A stretch of DNA of 7,900 nt from the NCBI GenBank assembly GCA_900550615.1, contig URSX01000080.1, positions 1 to 7,900 on the forward strand, read 5' to 3'. Position numbers and translations under genes: made by a program. The notes under the pieces were generated by a model. The model saw nothing but the letters and a program-made list of their open reading frames with translations, had not been told where the DNA came from and searched no databases. This document shows, piece after piece, positions 1 to 5,396 of this stretch (the stretch's first letter is position 1; the number at the start of each line of letters is the position of its first letter). The stretch is from an uncultured Eubacteriales bacterium. GTDB taxonomy: Bacteria > Bacillota > Clostridia > Oscillospirales > Oscillospiraceae.

Positions 1-42
1 GTGACCGGGAATCGGTTGGCACGACGGTGGGCAAGAGAACCC

Positions 43-100
43 CGCCCCTACGCACTTCATGTTACACTTCCGTAAGGGCGACCCTTGCGGTCGCCCTTAC
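43..100. repeat. Palindromic intergenic repeat modules
   Basis: An 11-bp perfect inverted repeat, GTAAGGGCGAC at 72-82 and GTCGCCCTTAC at 90-100, encloses the 7-nt loop CCTTGCG. A related 9-mer, CGCCCCTAC at 43-51, matches CGCCCTTAC at 92-100 with one difference. The minus strand therefore carries two modules beginning GTA(A/G)GGGCG, 49 nt apart. No poly-T tract follows on either strand, so this is not an obvious terminator. It looks like the dispersed palindromic repeats common between genes in Oscillospiraceae-type genomes. The hairpin is seen directly; the repeat-family membership is an inference. Positions 1-42 show nothing else recognisable. Confidence 0.5.
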
Positions 101-115
101 CCCCCCACGAAGCAC

Positions 116-147
116 AAAAAGCACCTCCCACTCGGGAGGTGCTTTTT
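116..147. terminator. Intrinsic terminator of the pseudouridine operon
   Basis: AAAAAGCACCTCCC (116-129) and GGGAGGTGCTTTTT (134-147) form a perfect 14-bp stem with the 4-nt loop ACTC. The stem starts 15 nt beyond the stop codon of the DUF1294 gene on the minus strand. The A/T arms give a run of five U residues on either strand, so it could stop transcription in both directions. Its main likely role is to end the minus-strand operon. Confidence 0.85.
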
Positions 148-162
148 GTTCTCTTCCTTGCT

Positions 163-441
163 TTATCGCGCTGCCAGGTACACCGCCAGTGCCGCCTGCA
201 AAAGAAGCATCAGCGGCAGGCCCAGGCGGAAATACCAGTGCCTTGTTTTGTGGTGGAATACAGCCATTCCCAGCAGACCTCCCACGCTGCCGCCCAGCAG
301 CGGCAGCAGCAGAAGCGTCTTCTCCGGAATGCGCCAACGACCCTTTTTTGCCCGGCTTTTGTCCGCGCCGTACACGGCAAATGTAGCTACATTTATGACT
401 ACCAGCCAGGCTGCCAAGGCATCACGGACCGCGACATTCAT
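163..441 (-). CDS. DUF1294 family small membrane protein
   Basis: This 92-residue protein of unknown function belongs to the DUF1294 family of small inner-membrane proteins. Family hallmarks are visible: YGADK at residues 24-28, RIPE at 37-40, a glycine-rich stretch LLGGSVGGLLGM around 49-59, and HHKT at 63-66. Three hydrophobic segments, at about 6-24, 42-61 and 72-90, are probable membrane helices, with the basic segment DKSRAKKGRWR between the first two. Its ATG overlaps the psuG stop codon in an ATGA arrangement (438-441), so translation is probably coupled and it is the last gene of the minus-strand operon before the terminator at 116-147. No biochemical role is established for the family. 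The link to pseudouridine use rests only on gene order and may be incidental. Confidence 0.85.
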   Translation of the reverse strand: MNVAVRDALAAWLVVINVATFAVYGADKSRAKKGRWRIPEKTLLLLPLLGGSVGGLLGMAVFHHKTRHWYFRLGLPLMLLLQAALAVYLAAR

Positions 442-1367
442 CCCCGCTTATCCAGCTCGCTGAGGGAGCAGGCAATGGCGGAGGCCACACGGGCGTTATT
501 GAACACCAGCTGGATGTTGCTGTCCAGGCTGTCGCCGCCGGTGAGATCCTTCACCTTGGCCAGCAGGAAGGGGGTGGTCTCCTTGCCGTGGACGCCCTTG
601 GCCTTGCACTCGGCTACAGCCTCATCGATGGCCTTGTTAATAACGGCGGGATCCATGGAATACTCCTCAGGAATGGGGTTGGTCACCAGCAGGCCGCCCT
701 CCTGGCCCAGCACCTGCTTCACATGGAAGGCCTTGGCCACCTCCTGGGGGGTGTCCAGCTCATAGTCCACGCCGAAGCCGGAGGAGCGGGTATAGAAGGC
801 GGGCAGCTCCTTGGTGCCGTAGCCGATGACGGTGACGCCCTTGGTCTCCAGATACTCCAGAGTCAGGCCCAGGTCCAGAATGGCCTTGGCACCGGCACAG
901 ACCACCAGCACAGGGGTCTTGGCCAGCTCCTCCAGGTCGGCGGAGATATCCATGGTGGTCTCAGCGCCCCGATGCACGCCGCCGATGCCGCCGGTGGCAA
1001 AGACCTTGATGCCCGCCATGGCGGCGATCATCATGGTAGTGGTGACGGTGCAGGCACCGTCCATGCCCTTGGCTACCAGCACGGGCAGGTCACGGCGGCT
1101 GGCCTTGGTGACGGCGTGGCCGGCCTTGCCCAGATAGTCAATTTCGTCAGCGGAAAGGCCCGCCTTCAGGCGGCCGCCGATGATGGCAATGGTGGCGGGC
1201 ACGGCACCGCAGGAGCGGATGATCTCCTCCACCTTCAGGGCCGTCTCCTTGTTCTGGGGATAGGGCATGCCGTGGGAGATGATGGTGCTCTCCAGGGCCA
1301 CAACGGGCTTGCCCTCGTCCAGGGCCTTCTTTACTTCGGGTGCAATGTCCAGATAACGGTTCAGCAT
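438..1367 (-). CDS. psuG: Pseudouridine-5'-phosphate glycosidase PsuG
   Basis: This cytosolic enzyme reversibly splits pseudouridine 5'-phosphate into uracil and ribose 5-phosphate by breaking a C-C glycosidic bond; cleavage is the catabolic direction. The protein is 309 residues against about 312 in Escherichia coli. The known E. coli active-site residues all appear with a constant shift of five: E26 in ALESTIISHG, K88, H132, D144 (metal ligand), the Schiff-base lysine K161 in CAGAKAILDLG, and N284 in LDSNIQLV. Glycine-rich FATGGIGGVHRG spans about 123-134. The start is backed by AGGAGGT at 1376-1382, 8 nt before the ATG. It lies 50 nt downstream of the kinase gene and overlaps the DUF1294 gene by 4 nt, so the three form an operon. 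The gene is intact and the assignment is secure. Confidence 0.97.
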   Translation of the reverse strand: MLNRYLDIAPEVKKALDEGKPVVALESTIISHGMPYPQNKETALKVEEIIRSCGAVPATIAIIGGRLKAGLSADEIDYLGKAGHAVTKASRRDLPVLVAKGMDGACTVTTTMMIAAMAGIKVFATGGIGGVHRGAETTMDISADLEELAKTPVLVVCAGAKAILDLGLTLEYLETKGVTVIGYGTKELPAFYTRSSGFGVDYELDTPQEVAKAFHVKQVLGQEGGLLVTNPIPEEYSMDPAVINKAIDEAVAECKAKGVHGKETTPFLLAKVKDLTGGDSLDSNIQLVFNNARVASAIACSLSELDKRG

Positions 1368-1375
1368 AATGGTAT

Positions 1376-1382
1376 ACCTCCT
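1376..1382 (-). promoter_or_regulatory. Ribosome binding site of psuG
   Basis: The minus strand reads AGGAGGT with 8 nt between it and the ATG at 1367-1365. It is a near-ideal Shine-Dalgarno sequence and fixes the psuG start. The 50-nt gap to the upstream kinase shows no terminator or separate promoter. Confidence 0.8.
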
Positions 1383-1417
1383 GATGTTTATTGAAAAATG
1401 GTTGGTTGATAACGGTT

Positions 1418-2494
1418 TTACAGCTTTTCCAGCAGGGCACTCTCACTCATGGCCGAGCTGATGGTGTCGGCGCTGGCCATGGTGATGGTGGACGCGGCCC
1501 GGCCTGCCCGGGCGGACTTTTCCAGGTCGCTGCCCTGGAGATAGGCCCAGGACAGGGCCGCCATGAAGGAATCACCGCAGCCGGTGGTATTGGCGATGTC
1601 CCCCTTCAGGGCCGGGAGCTTCAGCTTTTGTCCGCTGCGGTCGGCGGCGAACACGCCATCAGCCCCCAGGGAGATGAACACCCGGTGAAGCCCCGTCTCC
1701 AGCAGAGCATCCGCCGCCCGGCGGAGACTGTCATCATCTGTAATGGCTACGCCGGAGAGCAGCTCCGCCTCCAGACGGTTGGGCTTGAGAGTATGGAGCT
1801 TTCCCAGCACAGGCCGGAGCTTTTCGGCCTTGGCCGTGGAAACGGGGTCGGCAAAGATGGGGGCCTTGCAATTGTCCGCCACCCACCGGATGCTCTCAGC
1901 AGGGAGGTTGGTATCCAGCACCACCACCTGACTGCCGTCCAGCAGCTGGCGGCGTCCCTGGAGTACCCGGGGGGTGAGGTTCTCATAGATATCCATGTCG
2001 GCTATGGCCAGCTGCATATCGCCGGTCTGGTCGCTGATGAACAGGTAGGTGGAGGTGTGGCCCCCGGGGATCACGGGAGACTGGGAGATATCGATGCCCA
2101 GCTCACCGCACACCGCCGCCAGCTTCTGGGCGTACACATCGTCGCCAAAAGCCGTGACCAGGCGCACGTCCAGGCCCAGCAGGCTCATATTATGGGCGAT
2201 GTTCCGGCCCACGCCGCCGGGGCTCATGCGCACGGTGCCGGGGTTGGAATCCTTGTCCACCAGCGCCTCAAAGGGGCGGCCGCCGATGTCCATATTCATG
2301 CCGCCCACCACGGTGACATAGGGGCTGCGGGTGACGATGTACCCCTTGCCGGCGATGCAGCCCTTTTTCATCAGGTTGGAGATGTGCACCGCCACGCTGG
2401 AACGGGTGATGCCCGCGCGATCCGCCAGCTCCTGCTGGGAGATCATGGGGTCCGCCTCGATCCAGTTGAGGATCTGTCTTTCTCGCTGTGTCAT
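1418..2494 (-). CDS. psuK: HTH-PfkB kinase, probable pseudouridine kinase
   Basis: This is a PfkB/ribokinase-family sugar kinase, 358 residues long, with an extra N-terminal DNA-binding domain. Residues about 1-55 form a winged helix-turn-helix (QQELADRAGITRSSVAVHIS at 20-39, then a KGCIAGKGYIV wing). The kinase domain follows: VVGGMNMDI at 62-70, PfkB signature 1 GGVGRNIA at 93-100, KPNRLEAE at 237-244, and signature 2 NTTGCGDSFMAA at 302-313, with D308 as the expected catalytic base. Because it sits directly before psuG, the likely substrate is pseudouridine, phosphorylated to pseudouridine 5'-phosphate. This is context-based: E. coli PsuK lacks the HTH, while the E. coli relative YeiI combines HTH and kinase, so another nucleoside or sugar is possible. 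The HTH suggests the protein may also regulate its own operon. The start has a GGAGG-type site (TAGGAGGGCGCC before ATG). Confidence 0.85.
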   Translation of the reverse strand: MTQRERQILNWIEADPMISQQELADRAGITRSSVAVHISNLMKKGCIAGKGYIVTRSPYVTVVGGMNMDIGGRPFEALVDKDSNPGTVRMSPGGVGRNIAHNMSLLGLDVRLVTAFGDDVYAQKLAAVCGELGIDISQSPVIPGGHTSTYLFISDQTGDMQLAIADMDIYENLTPRVLQGRRQLLDGSQVVVLDTNLPAESIRWVADNCKAPIFADPVSTAKAEKLRPVLGKLHTLKPNRLEAELLSGVAITDDDSLRRAADALLETGLHRVFISLGADGVFAADRSGQKLKLPALKGDIANTTGCGDSFMAALSWAYLQGSDLEKSARAGRAASTITMASADTISSAMSESALLEKL

Positions 2495-2539
2495 GGCGCC
2501 CTCCTATAAATAAGCAAATGTTTATCATCTAATCTTGTG

Positions 2540-2571
2540 CCTATACTCTCACACTTCTTCGCATTTGTCAA
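2540..2571 (-). promoter_or_regulatory. Probable promoter of the pseudouridine operon
   Basis: On the minus strand a perfect -35 box TTGACA occupies 2571-2566. A weak -10 follows: GAGTAT at 2548-2543 with a 17-nt spacer, or TATAGG at 2545-2540 with a 20-nt spacer. It lies about 50 nt upstream of the kinase start. The -35 is convincing and the -10 is not, which would suit a promoter needing activation or being under control of a regulator. Confidence 0.5.
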
Positions 2572-2575
2572 GAGG

Positions 2576-2605
2576 AAATGTGTTGCCAAATTGAAAAAAT
2601 GTGTT
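2576..2605. promoter_or_regulatory. Direct repeat AAATGTGTT, possible operator
   Basis: The 9-mer AAATGTGTT occurs at 2576-2584 and again at 2597-2605, with starts exactly 21 bp apart (two helical turns). A related AAATGTTTA lies at 2517-2525. The pair sits between the kinase -35 box and the asnS -10 box and overlaps the asnS -35 region. The spacing fits a dimeric DNA-binding protein, and the HTH domain of the adjacent kinase is one candidate. The sequence is AT-rich, so chance repetition is possible. Confidence 0.3.
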
Positions 2606-2611
2606 TATAAT
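2583..2611 (+). promoter_or_regulatory. asnS promoter
   Basis: TTGCCA at 2583-2588 (5 of 6 to the -35 consensus), a 17-nt spacer, and a perfect TATAAT at 2606-2611 form a strong sigma-A-type promoter. Transcription should begin near 2618, giving an asnS leader of about 240 nt. The -35 lies only 11 bp from the divergent -35 of the kinase operon. Confidence 0.8.
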
Positions 2612-2616
2612 GGTAT

Positions 2617-2827
2617 ATACTGAGGCTGTCGAAAAAACCTCCGGTTTTTCCGACAAAAGGCTCGCAGTCTGCTGCGCGCATAATTTTTGCGCCATGTGCA
2701 AAAATTCCACACTGGCAGCCTGAGCAGTATTTTCTCTCACGCGCATGTCGCAAGAGAAAATGTTTTTAATTCTTTGCCGCCTGCGGGCGGCACACTCTGC
2801 GAGGCTTTTTGGCAGCCCGACATACTG
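2617..2827. repeat. Fold-back, MITE-like element in the asnS leader
   Basis: The leader between the asnS promoter and its start is dense in inverted repeats. Outer arms: GGCTGTCGAAAAAACCTC from 2624 resembles the reverse complement of the right end (GGCTGCCAAAAAGCCTC, reading back from 2817). A second pair matches AAAAGGCTCGCAG (2655-2667) with CTGCGAGGCTTTTT (2797-2810). Inner hairpins: TGTCG...CGACA (2627-2655, 12 of 13 paired), AATTTTTGC/GCAAAAATT (2682-2690/2698-2706), TTTTCTCT/AGAGAAAA (2730-2737/2753-2760) and TGCCGCC/GGCGGCA (2775-2781/2786-2792). ATACTG flanks it at 2617-2622 and 2822-2827, like a target-site duplication, although the two ends are offset by about 3 nt. No transposase is present. 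The inverted repeats are seen directly; a mobile origin is inferred. No T-box consensus was found. Confidence 0.45.
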
Positions 2828-2859
2828 TTAAATACGATAAACAAAGGTGGAGTATAACT

Positions 2860-4254
2860 ATGGATCGAATGAGAATCGCCGCCCTGTTTGCCGACCGGGA
2901 GAGCCTGGACGGCAAGGAGGTCGTGGTATGCGGTTGGGCGCGGACCATCCGGGATATGAAGGGCTTTGGCTTTATTGAGCTGAACGACGGCTCCTGCTTC
3001 AAGAATTTGCAGGTGGTGCTGGACGCGTCCGTGCTGGATAACTACAAGGAGATCGCAGGCCAGAACGTGGGCGCAGCGCTGATCGTACGGGGTACGGTGG
3101 TGCTGACTCCGGAGGCCAAGCAGCCCCTGGAGGTGAAGGCCGGCAGCGTAGAGGTGGAGGGCAAGTCCGCCCCGGACTATCCGCTGCAGAAAAAGCGGCA
3201 TAGCGTGGAGTTCCTGCGCACCATCCAGCACCTGCGCCCCCGGACCAATCTCTTCTCCGCCACCTTCCGGGTGCGCTCCGTGGCGGCCTATGCAGTGCAT
3301 GAATTCTTCCAGAACCGGGGCTTTGTGTATGTGCAGACCCCCATCATCACCGGCTCCGACTGTGAGGGCGCAGGCGAGATGTTCCAGGTGACCACGCTGG
3401 ATCTGGACAACGTGCCCCGGACTGAGGACGGCCAGGTGGATTACAGCCAGGATTTCTTCGGCAAGAAGACCAGCCTCACCGTGTCCGGCCAGCTGAACGC
3501 AGAAAACTTCGCCATGGCCTTCGGCGATGTGTACACCTTCGGCCCCACCTTCCGGGCGGAGAATTCCAATACCCAGCGCCACGCCGCCGAGTTCTGGATG
3601 ATCGAGCCGGAGATGGCCTTCTGCGACCTGGCCGGGGACATGGACGTGGCGGAGGCCATGATCAAGTATATTATCACCAGCGTGCTGAAAAAATGCCCGC
3701 AGGAAATTGAATTTTTCAACAGCTTCGTGGACAAGGGCCTGAAGGAGCGGCTGGAGCATGTGGCCGGCAGTGACTTCGGACGCATCAGCTACACCGAGGC
3801 GGTGGAGATCCTCAAGCAGCACAACGACCGCTTCGACTTCAAGGTGGATTGGGGCACCGACCTGCAGACGGAGCACGAGCGCTTCCTGACAGAGGAGGTG
3901 TTCAAGCGTCCGGTGTTTGTGACGGACTATCCGGCGGAGATCAAGGCGTTTTACATGCGCATGAACGATGACGGCAAGACCGTAGCCGCGGCGGACTGCC
4001 TGGTGCCCGGCATCGGCGAGATCGTGGGCGGCAGCCAACGCGAGGAGCGGCTGGACGTGCTGGAAAAGCGCATCCGGGAGCTGGGGATGAACCCCGAGGA
4101 CTACTGGTGGTACTGCGACCTGCGGCGCTACGGCAGCTGCAAGCACGCGGGCTTCGGGCTGGGCTTTGAGCGGATGGTCATGTATCTCACGGGCGTGAGC
4201 AACATCCGGGACGTGGAGCTGCATCCCCGCACCGTGGGCAACGCGGACTTCTGA
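2860..4254 (+). CDS. asnS: Asparaginyl-tRNA synthetase AsnS
   Basis: This cytosolic class IIb aminoacyl-tRNA synthetase activates asparagine with ATP and charges tRNA-Asn. It has 464 residues, close to the 466 of E. coli. The N-terminal OB-fold anticodon-binding domain spans about 18-105 (VVVCGWARTIRDMKGFGFIE at 21-40). Catalytic motif 1 ends near P161, motif 2 includes GPTFRAENSNTQRHAAEF at 228-245, and motif 3 includes GFGLGFERMVMYLTG at 431-445. RHAAEFWMIEPEMAF is typical of AsnS rather than AspRS. An upstream in-frame ATG at 2809 was rejected: it lies within the fold-back leader, lacks a good ribosome binding site and would add 17 unrelated residues, whereas AAAGGTGGAG stands 7 nt before 2860. 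The gene ends in tandem TGA TAA stops and a strong terminator, so it is its own transcription unit. Confidence 0.97.
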   Translation: MDRMRIAALFADRESLDGKEVVVCGWARTIRDMKGFGFIELNDGSCFKNLQVVLDASVLDNYKEIAGQNVGAALIVRGTVVLTPEAKQPLEVKAGSVEVEGKSAPDYPLQKKRHSVEFLRTIQHLRPRTNLFSATFRVRSVAAYAVHEFFQNRGFVYVQTPIITGSDCEGAGEMFQVTTLDLDNVPRTEDGQVDYSQDFFGKKTSLTVSGQLNAENFAMAFGDVYTFGPTFRAENSNTQRHAAEFWMIEPEMAFCDLAGDMDVAEAMIKYIITSVLKKCPQEIEFFNSFVDKGLKERLEHVAGSDFGRISYTEAVEILKQHNDRFDFKVDWGTDLQTEHERFLTEEVFKRPVFVTDYPAEIKAFYMRMNDDGKTVAAADCLVPGIGEIVGGSQREERLDVLEKRIRELGMNPEDYWWYCDLRRYGSCKHAGFGLGFERMVMYLTGVSNIRDVELHPRTVGNADF

Positions 4255-4275
4255 TAAAGAGAATATTTTGAGATA

Positions 4276-4311
4276 GGGGCCCTGCCATTCGGCAGGGCCC
4301 CGTCCTTTTTT
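4276..4311 (+). terminator. Intrinsic terminator of asnS
   Basis: GGGGCCCTGCC (4276-4286) and GGCAGGGCCCC (4291-4301) form a perfect 11-bp GC-rich stem with the loop ATTC. GTCC and then six T residues (4306-4311) follow. It starts 21 nt after the asnS stop. The minus strand lacks a T tract, so it acts in one direction. Confidence 0.92.
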
Positions 4312-4334
4312 ATATGAGGAGGGGGAGGGGACGG

Positions 4335-4370
4335 ATTGCCACAGCCAGTGTGCGCACTGGCTGTGGCAAT
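4335..4370. repeat. Perfect 16-bp palindromic hairpin repeat
   Basis: ATTGCCACAGCCAGTG (4335-4350) and its exact reverse complement (4355-4370) enclose the loop TGCG. The following bases are GACAGGG, with no T run, and the asnS terminator already ends transcription upstream. The outer words GGATTGCCAC and GGCAATGACA resemble dispersed intergenic palindromes seen in many gut Bacillota, so a REP-like repeat is the best reading. The stem is certain; the family is inferred. Confidence 0.6.
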
Positions 4371-4437
4371 GACAGGGTTTTGCAAGGGGTGCAGTGGGCG
4401 GCGGAAGCTGCTTTTTTGCATTTCATGTAAATTTTAC

Positions 4438-4466
4438 TGGAAATACGGCTTTGGATTTGCTATACT
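4438..4466 (+). promoter_or_regulatory. Extended -10 promoter of the acyltransferase-ligase operon
   Basis: TGCTATACT at 4458-4466 is an extended -10 element (TGN plus TATACT). TGGAAA at 4438-4443 is a partial -35 (4 of 6) with a 17-nt spacer. The expected start is about 45-50 nt upstream of the first ORF, with no terminator between them. The surrounding DNA is markedly AT-rich compared with the genes. Confidence 0.65.
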
Positions 4467-4520
4467 GTCTCTTATAGTGGGAAAAATTTTTTATCAGTCT
4501 GAAAATAAACAGGAGTAAAA

Positions 4521-5396
4521 ATGGAAAAACAAAAAAAGCGCCGGGGCGACCGCAAGGATGGACGGCTGCTGAGGGAATTGGATTCTCTGCATTTTATCAC
4601 CGGCATCATCTATCCCAACCGCTGCGACAACGAGGCATACATCTCCTTGCGGGTGGACCTGACGGCCATGAACGAGTATCTGGCAAAGCTCAACGAAACG
4701 GAAACGGAATTCCCCTACACCATGTTCCACATCGTGGTGGCCGCCCTCATCAAGACCATCACCCTGCGGCCTAAGCTGAACCGATTCATAGTCAACAGCA
4801 ATTTCTACCAGCGCAACGAGGTGTCCGCCTCCTTCGTGGTGAAAAAGCAGTTTTCCGACAAGGGCGCCGAGGCACTGGCCTTCCTGCATAGCCGGGAGGA
4901 TTTCTGCCTGCAGGATGTACACCAATACATCCGCAGCCAGGTGACGGAGTGCCGCAGCGAGAAGGTGGACTCCTCCACGGAGAGCATGGACATTCTCAAC
5001 AAGCTCCCCCGCTGGCTGGGTAAGACCGCCGTGAAGGTCCTCATGTGGCTGGATAAGCACGGCTGGGTGCCCCAGGACATGATCGCCACCGACCCCTATT
5101 ACAGCTCCGTGGTGCTGTCGAACCTGGGGTCTATCAAGCTCAAGTGCGGCTACCACCACCTGACCAACTGGGGCACCTGCTCCCTGTTCTGCATCATCGG
5201 CGAAAAGGCCCTGCGGCCCTTCTTCGATGAGCAGGGCCGGGCCTCCATGCGGGAGACGCTGGACCTGGGCCTGACCATTGACGAGCGTCTGGCTGACGGA
5301 TACTACTACTCCAAGTCCGTGCGGCTGCTGAAATACCTGCTGGAGCATCCCTGGGAACTGGAAAAACCGATGAAGGAGGAAGTACAGTATGAGTGA
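4521..5396 (+). CDS. E2/CAT-fold acyltransferase-like protein
   Basis: This 291-residue protein resembles the catalytic domain of 2-oxoacid dehydrogenase E2 acyltransferases and chloramphenicol acetyltransferase. It has no lipoyl or E1/E3-binding domain, so it is not a normal E2 subunit. Family landmarks are RPKLNRFI at 83-90, VVLSNLGSI at 197-205, and DERLADG at 254-260, which aligns with the E2 active-site motif DHRxxDG. The catalytic histidine is replaced by E255 while the DG pair is kept, so ordinary CoA-dependent acyl transfer is doubtful. The N-terminus is strongly basic (KQKKRRGDRKDGR). AGGAG at 4511-4515 supports the start. The stop overlaps the start of the acyl-CoA ligase gene by 8 nt, implying coupled translation and a shared pathway. 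The fold assignment is fairly firm; the reaction and substrate are unknown. Confidence 0.75.
   Translation: MEKQKKRRGDRKDGRLLRELDSLHFITGIIYPNRCDNEAYISLRVDLTAMNEYLAKLNETETEFPYTMFHIVVAALIKTITLRPKLNRFIVNSNFYQRNEVSASFVVKKQFSDKGAEALAFLHSREDFCLQDVHQYIRSQVTECRSEKVDSSTESMDILNKLPRWLGKTAVKVLMWLDKHGWVPQDMIATDPYYSSVVLSNLGSIKLKCGYHHLTNWGTCSLFCIIGEKALRPFFDEQGRASMRETLDLGLTIDERLADGYYYSKSVRLLKYLLEHPWELEKPMKEEVQYE

Noticed and set aside
588..2509. Long plus-strand open frames (588-1394 and 1391-2509) opposite psuG and the kinase gene
   Set aside because: Gly/His/Leu-rich antisense shadows; the minus-strand proteins carry complete active-site motifs.
2549..2753. Short minus-strand open frames (61 and 65 codons) in the asnS leader
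   Set aside because: They lie within or across the inverted-repeat element, run against the asnS transcript, and have no recognisable domain.
2809..2859. Upstream alternative start for asnS
   Set aside because: The extra 17 residues come from the fold-back leader and the good ribosome binding site is placed for 2860.
2618..2859. T-box riboswitch upstream of asnS
   Set aside because: No AGGGTGG-type T-box consensus and no leader terminator with a T tract were found; GGTGG at 2846-2850 is the ribosome binding site.
2737..4224. A 495-codon minus-strand open frame opposite asnS
   Set aside because: It is a shadow of AsnS with low-complexity His/Leu/Ala-rich translation and no recognisable domain.
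4391..4417. Possible terminator GCAG...CTGC followed by six T residues
   Set aside because: The stem is only four strong pairs with a large loop, and it stands upstream of the promoter where no gene needs it.
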